Shown here piece by piece: positions 30,901-39,000 of a stretch of 42,890 nt of DNA (positions within the stretch are counted from its first letter, which is position 1; each line of letters opens with the position of its first letter). The stretch is taken from positions 1 to 42,890 of the forward strand of contig JAFKFL010000037.1 in NCBI GenBank assembly GCA_017308235.1, written 5' to 3'. This stretch comes from Alphaproteobacteria bacterium (GTDB lineage Bacteria > Pseudomonadota > Alphaproteobacteria > Reyranellales > Reyranellaceae). The notes beneath the pieces were generated by a model, which saw only the letters and a list, made by a program, of their open reading frames with translations, ran no database searches and was not told where the DNA came from. The position numbers and the translations under genes are program-made.

Positions 30901-31707
30901 TCACGATTCGGAAAAATAGCTGCTCTCCCAGTCGTCGATGAAACGGCTTGGCGGCGAGCCGGTGAGCGCGCGGCATTCGCGCACGAAATGCGCCTGGTCG
31001 AAATAACCGGCCTCATGGACGATATCGGTCCACGACGCCGAGGGTGCGCGGCGACGCGCCGCCAAGGCCGTTTCGAACCGGACCGTTCTTGCATAGAGCT
31101 TAGGCGGCAGGCCCACCTGCCGCGTGAACTGGCGCTGGAACTGCCGCGGGCCGAGGCCCGCCCGTTTGGCGAGGGTATCAATGCGAATGCGGCCGCGTGT
31201 CGCCGCGAGCAGGCGCGAGGCGCGATCGATGGCGTCGACCGGCGGGCACCCGTCCAGCATCCGGCCGATGCACTGCTCGGCGGCAGCGATGCGCGAGGGG
31301 AAGTCTGTCGCGGAAAGCACCGCGTCACGCAGTAACGACGCTCGCATGCCGAGGACGTCCGTCGCGGCAGGATCCGTGTTGACGAGCGATGTCATGTCGA
31401 TTCCAGTCAATCGATGGAGCGCTGCCGGCTGAAAGAGGATGTTGAAGACATGAATCCGGCCGGACATATGGAGTCGAACGCAGCTGCGGCTCTGCGGTCC
31501 GACGATAACCGTTTCCGGTGATGTCTTCAGGGGACCGCCATCGATCTCTGCCTTCCATGGCTCCGCCAGATAGATGTCGAGGATCTGGTGGGGGCGCGCG
31601 GGGATCGTCCACGTCACGGCCGCGTTTCCAAAGTCCCGCTGTTGCTCGCCGAACGATCGAACGACGTCGCGAAGTTCGGGACGCGGCCTCACGCGCACAA
31701 CGGCCAT
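30901..31707 (-). CDS. AraC family transcriptional regulator
   Basis: A 268-residue regulator with a beta-barrel-type sensor half (PARPHQILDIYLAEPWKAEIDGG, then VGPQSRSCVRLHMSGRIHVFNILFQPAALHRL) and a C-terminal double HTH at about 165-262 (IDTLAKRAGLGPRQFQRQFTRQVGLPPKLYARTVRFE; DIVHEAGYFDQAHFVRECRALTGSPPSRF). It is 18 bases downstream of the MmgE/PrpD-like gene and 69 bases upstream of the SnoaL-like gene, all on the minus strand, so it is probably an operon regulator of that set. The ligand is unknown. Confidence 0.88.
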   Translation of the reverse strand: MAVVRVRPRPELRDVVRSFGEQQRDFGNAAVTWTIPARPHQILDIYLAEPWKAEIDGGPLKTSPETVIVGPQSRSCVRLHMSGRIHVFNILFQPAALHRLTGIDMTSLVNTDPAATDVLGMRASLLRDAVLSATDFPSRIAAAEQCIGRMLDGCPPVDAIDRASRLLAATRGRIRIDTLAKRAGLGPRQFQRQFTRQVGLPPKLYARTVRFETALAARRRAPSASWTDIVHEAGYFDQAHFVRECRALTGSPPSRFIDDWESSYFSES

Positions 31708-31725
31708 TCGCAGCCTCTCGCCGCC

Positions 31726-33186
31726 TCAGGCCGGGAGCGCGAACTGGCTGAGCAGCGCGCGCAGATTGTCGGTCTGCTCGAACGTCCATAGGGCCTGCAG
31801 GAGGGCGTCGACATGGGCCGCCGGCCAACGATGTCCGACATTGCTGCGAAACTTCCGCTCCATGCCGGCACGGTCCATCGCCAGGCCAGGAAAGCCCGGC
31901 AGGTTGTCGACCTGCCGCGAAACGCTGCGGCCATCGGCCAGCACTGCAGTAAGGCGAGTCGGCGGCGCATTGCCCTTGGGTTTCGCAAAGGCCGGATCCT
32001 CCTTCACGGTGATCTTCTGCATCAGTGCCAGGCCGCGGGCATCGTGGAGTCGCTCTGGCGCGTAGCTCTCGTTGGTGATGTCTCCATCGATCAGCGCGCG
32101 CGCCGTCAGGTAGGGAAGGCTGTGATCCGCGGTGTCCCTGTTCTGAGGCGTCCATTTCTCGCGATCACGCCCGGCCTGCTCGTAGCCGCGGGCGGTGGTG
32201 GCGATATCGAGGGTCGCGATGCGATCGGGACTGCCGATCTCCTTGGCCAGTTCGAGCGCGGCCACGATGGCCGTTTGCGAATAGACGACGGCCGGATAGG
32301 CCTTCACGCCGCAGTGGTGGATCAAGAACGGCGTGCCGCGCCGGCCGAACGCGTCGACATTCACCTTGGCCTCGCTCGACACCAGCTGGAAGAAGCCCTT
32401 GCGGCCCTCGAAGATCGGAGAGGGACCGGTGAGGCCGCCGCGCGCGAGCTGGGCGGCGAAGATGGCGTTGCGCTCGGCTTCGGCGTCGGCGAGGCCTTTC
32501 CAGTCGGAGTTGGTCTGCGTTCGCGTCTGGCCCATCGGCACGTGATCGTTGAGCGCGAGATTCACGGCCTGAACCAGGTGCTCGCGGGGCAACTTCATCA
32601 GCTTGCCTGCCGCCAGCGCCACGGCGGGCAGGCTGTAGACCGTCGTATCCCATCCGCGGCGCGCGGCATCGAGGCTGTCGATCAGTCGGCAGTTGATCTC
32701 GTAGGCCAGCACGATGGCCGTGATCGCGTCGCGCGCGCTCGCTTTCTCCGCCTCCGCCACGGCGAGACACGCGCCAATGTGATCGCTCGGATGGACGGTA
32801 CCCAATGTGGGCGACGCATAGGCATCGTTCAGATCGTAGTAGCGGATGGCGGCGCCGTTCGCGAAGGCCGCGAGGTCCGGCGTGCTGCGTCGCCGGGTGC
32901 CAATGATGGTCGACGGTCCGTCCGCCGGCGCCAGTGCGATGTCACGGCAAATGCGGACTGGCGGCTCGTCCAACGCCGCAACGGCGCAGGCGAGCGAATC
33001 GACGATATGGGACTTCGCCCGCTCGATCGTTGCGGCGTCAAGGTCCTCGTAGCGGAGCGAGTCGGCATAATCGGCCAGCCGGTCGGCCAGGGGACGCTCG
33101 GTCTCGGCGCGAGCGGTGCCCAGGTCGGCCGGCAGTGCGACGGCGCCGGCGCCCAACGCCAGGACTTTGCGGCGAATAAGCTTCAT
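31726..33186 (-). CDS. MmgE/PrpD family protein with Tat-like leader
   Basis: A 486-residue protein of the MmgE/PrpD fold, which includes 2-methylcitrate and cis-aconitate-type dehydratases. Visible segments are YEDLDAATIERAKSHIVDSLACAVAAL, AAIRYYDLNDAY, TVHPSDHIGACLAVAEA and FGRRGTPFLIHHCGVKAYPAVVYSQTAI. The N-terminus LIRRKVLALGAGAVALPADLGTARAE is a twin-Arg export leader, unusual for this normally cytosolic family. ATG 33186 follows GGGGGG; TTG 33198 is in frame but would place that site inside the protein. It is the first gene of the PrpD-AraC-SnoaL run. Confidence 0.85.
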   Translation of the reverse strand: MKLIRRKVLALGAGAVALPADLGTARAETERPLADRLADYADSLRYEDLDAATIERAKSHIVDSLACAVAALDEPPVRICRDIALAPADGPSTIIGTRRRSTPDLAAFANGAAIRYYDLNDAYASPTLGTVHPSDHIGACLAVAEAEKASARDAITAIVLAYEINCRLIDSLDAARRGWDTTVYSLPAVALAAGKLMKLPREHLVQAVNLALNDHVPMGQTRTQTNSDWKGLADAEAERNAIFAAQLARGGLTGPSPIFEGRKGFFQLVSSEAKVNVDAFGRRGTPFLIHHCGVKAYPAVVYSQTAIVAALELAKEIGSPDRIATLDIATTARGYEQAGRDREKWTPQNRDTADHSLPYLTARALIDGDITNESYAPERLHDARGLALMQKITVKEDPAFAKPKGNAPPTRLTAVLADGRSVSRQVDNLPGFPGLAMDRAGMERKFRSNVGHRWPAAHVDALLQALWTFEQTDNLRALLSQFALPA

Positions 33187-33438
33187 CGTTCCCCCCAAAG
33201 GCCGATGCGCCCTGCTGCCTCACGAAGCGGAAGTCTATGGCGATGCGCCGGAAGCGTCCATTGTGCCCGGCTCATTCGATCATCGCATCGGCGACTGCGC
33301 CGCCCGCCTCGCGTTGGGCGCGGAGTCAGTGTGAGTGAAAGCGTGTGGGCATCGCCCAGATTTCGGTCGCCTGGAGGCCAGCCGATGGCAAGTCCGGGCT
33401 CCGCTTGGTAGAGTCCTGAAACTGGAAAGGAGATGGCG

Positions 33439-33630
33439 ATGTCCACGGTCATGATCATCGGCGCGATCCTTACCGTCATGGTGGCCGCGCCTGCCGTTGT
33501 TTGGCTCACGAAACTGATCCTTCCCCCGACACCGGAAGAAGAAGCCATTCACCGCGGGATCGAGGAAATACGCCAGCGCGAGGCGAGCCGACGCGAGAGA
33601 ATACCTCGTGCGAATGCTGGCGCAAATTAG
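33439..33630 (+). CDS. Small single-pass membrane protein
   Basis: A 63-residue product: one transmembrane helix (MIIGAILTVMVAAPAVVWLTKLIL) followed by an acidic-basic coiled tail (EEEAIHRGIEEIRQREASRRER). ATG 33439 has AAAGGAG at six bases; ATG 33433 directly abuts it and is less likely. I recognise no family. It lies alone, with 252 bases of divergent region before it and nothing notable there except a weak open frame. Confidence 0.6.
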   Translation: MSTVMIIGAILTVMVAAPAVVWLTKLILPPTPEEEAIHRGIEEIRQREASRRERIPRANAGAN

Positions 33631-33713
33631 GCACCGGTTGCCTTGTAAACTGACATCACATTGACAAGGTTCGGGGGTATCGAAGCGGATCGCCTTTTTG
33701 GGAGGACCAAGAC

Positions 33714-33920
33714 ATGCACGCCCTCGGCACGCCGACCGAGCACGCCGCTCGGTCCTTTGTTCGCGAGCACAACATCAGCTTCCTGAAACGCGCCCTCAGG
33801 GCGGAGCCCGATCCGGACGATCGGCGCGTGATCCGCAGGCTTCTCCGCGAACAAGAGAGGATCTACGCGGCCGAGCCGCGGGACGTAGCGTCACAGCAGA
33901 ACCGTTCCCAGCCAAGCTAA
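33714..33920 (+). CDS. Small hypothetical protein, 68 residues
   Basis: A soluble, helical, basic protein starting at ATG 33714, with GGGAGGA upstream. The middle (FLKRALRAEPDPDDRRVIRRLLREQERIYA) resembles small alphaproteobacterial proteins of unknown function with a helix, a D/E-P-D turn and a second helix. TTGACA at 33661 may be part of its promoter, but no -10 box is convincing. It follows the small membrane protein on the same strand. Confidence 0.55.
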   Translation: MHALGTPTEHAARSFVREHNISFLKRALRAEPDPDDRRVIRRLLREQERIYAAEPRDVASQQNRSQPS

Positions 33921-33964
33921 GCCTGGCGGCGATCTCCCATCTCCGGGTCGATATGCCGCTGACG

Positions 33965-34504
33965 TTATTCGGCGGCGGCCGGAACGTCTTTCGCGCGGAT
34001 CGCGGCGATCTTCGCCTGGGCCCGTGCGCGGCGCTCGTCGAACTTCTCGAGTCTTCGCTGCGGGTTTGGACGCACGATGTTGCCTTCTGCTCCCGGATCC
34101 TTCTGCGAGCCGACCCAACCGTGCGCGGCGATATCGAAGATGATGCCGTTGAGGTCGGTGTGCTTGACCTCGTAGCCGTGCGGGTTGTTGGTGTCGCCCA
34201 TGATCCAGATCGCGCCCGTGTTGCGCGCGATCTTGCCCTGTTCGACCACATCATCGACCCAGAAGCCGATGTGGTGGATGCCGACGTAATCCCGGCCGGT
34301 GCCTTGCGCCGCCTCGTCGCTCTTGAAGTGAAGGATGGCGAGGTTGATGACGCCGTCGGTCAGGAACACGCCCTCGGCGAGGACGCTGTCGATCTCCATG
34401 ACTTCCTGCAGACCCATGGCCTGCTTGTAGAACTCGGCAGTTTCCCACGGGTCCGAGACGCTGAGCGCAATGTGGCGGATGCGGCCTTTGGTCTGCACAG
34501 TCAT
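33965..34504 (-). CDS. VOC family protein (glyoxalase/dioxygenase fold)
   Basis: A 179-residue vicinal-oxygen-chelate protein. First half: IRHIALSVSDPWETAEFYKQAMGLQEVME, with the metal His at position 13 or so; second half: YVGIHHIGFWVDDVVEQGKIARN and YEVKHTDLNGIIFDIAAHGW. A basic C-terminal helix (RRLEKFDERRARAQAKIAAIRAKD) extends the fold. The substrate is unknown. The start is ATG 34504 after GGGAGC; the 185-residue frame adds only MEGSKS upstream. It converges on the small gene at 33714. Confidence 0.87.
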   Translation of the reverse strand: MTVQTKGRIRHIALSVSDPWETAEFYKQAMGLQEVMEIDSVLAEGVFLTDGVINLAILHFKSDEAAQGTGRDYVGIHHIGFWVDDVVEQGKIARNTGAIWIMGDTNNPHGYEVKHTDLNGIIFDIAAHGWVGSQKDPGAEGNIVRPNPQRRLEKFDERRARAQAKIAAIRAKDVPAAAE

Positions 34505-34566
34505 CGACTTGCTCCCTTCCATCGGCGGTCGCTGAAAGTGTATCGCGGATCAGGCCGCCCAGAAAG

Positions 34567-34583
34567 CGTCCGCTGAACGGACG
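34567..34583 (-). terminator. Weak stem-loop after the receiver-cyclase gene
   Basis: CGTCCG / CGGACG, 6-base perfect stem with a 5-base loop, 8 bases past the stop of the receiver-cyclase gene, followed on the minus strand by CTTTCT. A short stem and short T run make it a weak candidate terminator of the signalling operon. Confidence 0.35.
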
Positions 34584-34590
34584 AACTGCG

Positions 34591-35688
34591 TTAAGCGGCC
34601 GTCAGGCTTTGCAGCCTTGCGACGGCGGCGGGCCGCGCCATCCCCTTCAGCATCCGCTCGCCGAGTTCTTCGACCTCGGCGATGGCTGCGACGGCGGCGG
34701 CGAGCCGGCCGCTCATCAGCACTTCGCCATTGGCGGCTTCGGCGCAAAGACGGGAGGCCAAATTGATGACGGCGCCGATCGCCGTGTAATCGAAGCGGTC
34801 CTCGAAGCCGATGCGCCCCAGCGTGGCGTACCCCTGGGCCATGCCAATGCCGAGGCCGAGCTTGTGCCCGCGTTTTGCCCATGACGTGACCAGGGCCGCC
34901 ACGGCGTCGCGCATCTCGAGGGCGAGCCGTGCCGCGCGCTCCGGGGCATCCTCGCAGGGCAGCGGATCGTTGAAGAACACCATCATGCCGTCGCCCGTGA
35001 AGCGGTCGAGCGTGCCCTCATACTTGCGGATCAGCGGTCCGACGGCACCGTGATACTCCTTCAGCACCAACATGATGTCCTCGGGCTCGGCCGCCTCGGA
35101 GAAGCCGGTGAAGCCACGCAAATCGCAAAACAGGGCCACAACCTCGCGCCGGTGGTTCTCCAGGACCTTCTCGTCTCCCGCCGACACGATCGCCTGCGCA
35201 AGTTGCGGCGCCAGGAAGCGGCGCAGCCGGCTCACGCGCGCGAGCTCTTCGACCTGCTCGTGCACCTTGGCTTCCAGCTCCCGGTTCAGCGTCTGCACCT
35301 CGTCGTGCAGCGCTTTGATGCGCAGCATCGCACGCACGCGCGCGAGCATCGCTCCGTGATCGATCGGTTTGGTGAGATAATCATCGCCGCCGGCATCGAG
35401 GCCGGCCGCGACATCCTTGGGCGTGGCTTTGGCCGTGACCAGGATCACCGGAATGAAAGGCAGGCTCTTGTCTGCCTTCAGCCGCTTCACGACTTCGAGA
35501 CCGTCGACCTTGGGCATCATGATGTCGAGCAGGATCAGGTCGGGAAGCGCCTCGCGTGCCTGGGCGAGCGCCTGCTCGCCGTCCGAGGCCACGACAACTT
35601 CGTAACCCAGGCTGCTGAGCCGCATGCGCAGGATCTCGACATTGTCGGCCACGTCGTCGACGACCAGGATCCGGGCGGGAGTGCGCAT
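34591..35688 (-). CDS. Response-regulator receiver fused to class III adenylate/guanylate cyclase
   Basis: A 365-residue effector. Receiver domain about 1-120: acidic pair Asp11/Asp12, phospho-acceptor Asp55 (LILLDIMMP), Lys107 (YLTKP). A coiled-coil linker (LHDEVQTLNRELEAKVHEQVEELARV) leads to a cyclase domain about 175-360: metal Asp in LFCDLRGFT, second Asp in RFTGDGMMVFF, and AIGAVINLASRLC for the Asn/Arg pair. So phosphorylation probably gates cAMP or cGMP synthesis. Its ATG overlaps the TAA of the preceding regulator by one base (TAATG), so the two are translationally coupled. Confidence 0.92.
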   Translation of the reverse strand: MRTPARILVVDDVADNVEILRMRLSSLGYEVVVASDGEQALAQAREALPDLILLDIMMPKVDGLEVVKRLKADKSLPFIPVILVTAKATPKDVAAGLDAGGDDYLTKPIDHGAMLARVRAMLRIKALHDEVQTLNRELEAKVHEQVEELARVSRLRRFLAPQLAQAIVSAGDEKVLENHRREVVALFCDLRGFTGFSEAAEPEDIMLVLKEYHGAVGPLIRKYEGTLDRFTGDGMMVFFNDPLPCEDAPERAARLALEMRDAVAALVTSWAKRGHKLGLGIGMAQGYATLGRIGFEDRFDYTAIGAVINLASRLCAEAANGEVLMSGRLAAAVAAIAEVEELGERMLKGMARPAAVARLQSLTAA

Positions 35689-36053
35689 TAGCCCAGGATC
35701 TCCCGCACCTTGGCGAGCATCTGACGCGGGCTGTAGGGCTTGGCGATGTAGCCGTCGCAGCCCGCGTCGCGCGCTTTCTGCTCGTCGCCCGAGAGGGCAT
35801 AGGAGGTGACGGCGATCACCGGGATCGAGGCCAGTGCCGGATCCGCCTTGATGCGGCGGGTCGCCTCGTAGCCGTCCATCACCGGCATCTGGATGTCCAT
35901 CAGGATGAGGTCGGGCCTGTGTTCGGTCGCCTTGGCGACGCCCTCGGCGCCATCGTTCGCCTCGACCATGTCGTAGCCCGCCATTCCGAGAAGATCGCGC
36001 AGGATCTGGCGATTGTCCTCGGTGTCTTCGACCACGAGTATCTTCTTGCTCAT
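35688..36053 (-). CDS. Single-domain response regulator, DivK-like
   Basis: A 121-residue stand-alone receiver. Phospho-acceptor Asp53 in LILMDIQMP, acidic Glu9/Asp10, the switch Thr in VIAVTSYA and Lys in GYIAKPYS. The layout and length equal DivK of Caulobacter, but it sits in an operon with a kinase and a cyclase, so it is more likely a phosphorelay shuttle of this local system than the cell-cycle DivK. Its ATG overlaps the kinase's TGA by four bases (ATGA) and its stop overlaps the next ATG. Confidence 0.93.
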   Translation of the reverse strand: MSKKILVVEDTEDNRQILRDLLGMAGYDMVEANDGAEGVAKATEHRPDLILMDIQMPVMDGYEATRRIKADPALASIPVIAVTSYALSGDEQKARDAGCDGYIAKPYSPRQMLAKVREILG

Positions 36054-39000
36054 TGGGCGGCCTCTTTGAGGGGGACGGCGTTGATCGGGATGGTCACCTT
36101 GAAGGTCGATCCCGTGCCGACCTCGGATTCGACGGTGATGGTGCCGCCGTGCAGTTCGACGATGCGGCGCGAGATCGAGAGCCCGAGCCCGGTGCCGCCT
36201 TTCTTGCGCGTGCTGGTGTTGTCGACCTGCTGGAACTCGTCGAAGATTCGCGCCTGGTCGGCCGGCGAGATGCCGAGGCCGGAATCGATCACCGACAGCT
36301 CGAACCGGTCGCCCGTCTGGACTGCGCGGATCTCGATGCCGCCCCGGTCGGTGAACTTGATGGCATTGCCGACGAGGTTGAGCAGCACCTGGGAGAGCCG
36401 CCGAGCATCGCCGTGGCCTCTCGGCAAACCGGGCGCCACCGTGGGCGTGAGCGCCAGCCCCTTGGTGCGGGCAAGCGACTCGGTCGCGGCGATCACCGTA
36501 TCCACCATGTCGGCGACGCTATACTCCTCGATCGTGAGCACGAGCTGGCCGGCTTCGATCTTGGAGAGGTCGAGCACGTCGTTGATCAGGCCGAGGAGAT
36601 GGCGGCCGTTGCTCTGTACGCGTTCCAGCACGCCCTGCGCCTTCTCGGGAACGTCGCCGTAGAGGCCGTCGGCCATCATCTCGGTGTAGCCGATGATGGC
36701 GTTGAGCGGTGTGCGCAGCTCGTGGCTCATGTTGGCCAGGAATTGCGACTTGTGCTGGCTCGCGACCTCGAGCTGGCGGCCCTTTTCCTGGATTTCGCTG
36801 AACAGCCGCACGTTCTCGAAGGCGATTACGGCTTGGGTGGCAAAGGCTTCGAGAAGTTCGATTTGCCGCGGCGTGAAAGGTCCTGCCTCGGCTTTGGACA
36901 GCAAGATGCTGCCGATGGCGGCGCCCTCGCGCAGCATTGGGGCCGCCACGACGGATCTGTAGCCGAATTTTTCCGCACTGGCGTAATTTTCGGCGAATTC
37001 CGTCCGATCGAGCGCCTGGACATCCGGATGATGGATCGTACGGCGGTCAAGAATCGCCCTTCGGTTCTCGAGCTGTCCGATCAGTGGGCGACGAATCGGC
37101 TCCGATCCGTCAGGGGCGACATCTTCGATGAGAATGTCGTCGTTGTCGCGTAGGGCGATCAAGACATCCTCTGCGCCGCAGAAGCGCAGGGCAGCCCTGG
37201 CCACCGCCTTGAGCACCGGATTCACGTCGGTCGGCGACTGGGAAATGACGCGCAGCATCTCGGCCGTCGCCGTCTGCTGCTCGAGCGATTCGCGCAGTTC
37301 GGTGAACAGCCGCACGTTCTCGATGGCGATCACGGCTTGCGAAGCGAAGGTCTCCAGAAGCTCGACTTGCCGCGGGGTGAAGGCGCCGGGTTCGGGCCTG
37401 CGCAGCAGGATGCAGCCGATCGCGCTACCTTCGCGCAGCATCGGCGCCGCCAGCAGCGCTCGGACGCCAACCTCCTTGGAAAGCGCCTGTGTCAGGGCGT
37501 ATTCGGAAGGGTCGAGCGAGGCCGCGTCGGGGATGTGGATGGTCCGGGCATCGATGACGGAATGGCCTATGGTCGAGCTGCGGTCGAAGGGGAAGCGGGC
37601 ATCGGCCACCAGCGCCACTTCGCCATCGTGGGCGACCTGCAGAAGCTCGCGTCCCTCGCGCAGCACGATCGTTGCATCGTCGGCGCCGCAGAACCGGCGG
37701 GCCGCGGCGGCCACCGCCCGCAGAACCGGCTGCACGTCGGTCGGCGACTGCGAGATGACCCGCAGCACCTCGGCGGTCGCGGTCTGCTGCTCCAGCGCCT
37801 CGCGCTGCTCGGTGAGCAGGCGCGCATTCTCCATGGCGATCACGGCCTGCGCTGCAAAGGCTTCCAGAAGCTCGATCTGGCGCGCCGTGAACGGGCCGGC
37901 GTCGGGCTTGCGCAACGAAATGGCGCCGATGGCGCCGCCTTCGCGTAGCATGGGGGCGGCGACGGCTGCGCGGAAATCCCACTTGGCAGCCATCCGCCGC
38001 GCCGTGGCGAATTCGACAGGATCGAGTTCCTCGATATCTGAAAAATGGATCGTCTTGGCATCGATCATCGCGCGGCCCGGCGCGGTTTCCCGTGTCAACG
38101 GATGGCGCTCGCCGAGCGGGGAGTCCATGGGGCCTTCATGGGCACCGCCGATCCAGTGGTCGCCGTCGCGCAGAAGGATCAGGGCGTCCTTGGCGCCACA
38201 GAAGCGGACCGCCGCGCGCACGACGGCCGTCAGCACGGGCTGCACATCGGCCGGAGACTGCGAGATGACCCGCAGTACATCGACGGTCGCGGTCTGCTGC
38301 TCCAGCGCCTCGCGCTGCTCGGTGAGCAGGCGGGCGTTTTCCATCGTGATGACGGCCTGGGCAGCAAAGCCTTGCAGAAGGACGATCTGCTTGTCGGTGA
38401 ACGGGCGGACCTCCTGGCGATAGATCGCGATCATGCCCAGCACGGCGTCGTCCTTGCGCAACGGCACGTTGAGCAGAGTTCGGGCGCCGCCCAGTTCGAC
38501 GATGGCACGGCGATTGGGCTCGCCAGCCTTGTAGGCCTCGCCCTCGGCTGCGTCGGTGATGTGCACGAAAGGCGCGCCGGCGATGAGCTGGGCCGGCGAC
38601 GTTCCTGGTCCATAGGCGACGGGACTGGATCGCCGGTACTCGGCAAACCGTTCGGGCACCCCCAGCGCGGCGACGAGATGGAAGCGCTGCCCGTCGTAAG
38701 TGTGGAGCGTGCCGAACGCCGCTTGGCAAAGCAGCATCGCCTTTTCGAGGATGGCATCGAACACCGGCGTGACGTTGCCGGGTGACGCGTTGATGATGCC
38801 CAGGATGTCGGCGGTCGCGGTCTGCTGGTCGAGCGATTCGCGCAACTCGGTGAACAGGCGCACGTTCTCGATGGCGATCACGGCCTGCGCGGCGAAAGTC
38901 TCCAGAAGCTCGATCTGCCGAGGGGTGAAGGCACCCGGCGCCGGCTTGCGAAGCAACACGCAGCCGACCGCCATCCCTTCGCGCAGCATGGGGGCGGCGA

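Noticed and set aside
33187..33334. Plus-strand open frame ending at 33334 as the tail of a gene
   Set aside because: No ribosome binding site, no family resemblance, and it starts within the PrpD gene in shadow.
31813..33411. A 532-residue plus-strand open frame opposite the MmgE/PrpD gene
   Set aside because: Shadow frame: no family motif, high Arg/Gly/His content, while the minus strand carries a clear PrpD family protein.
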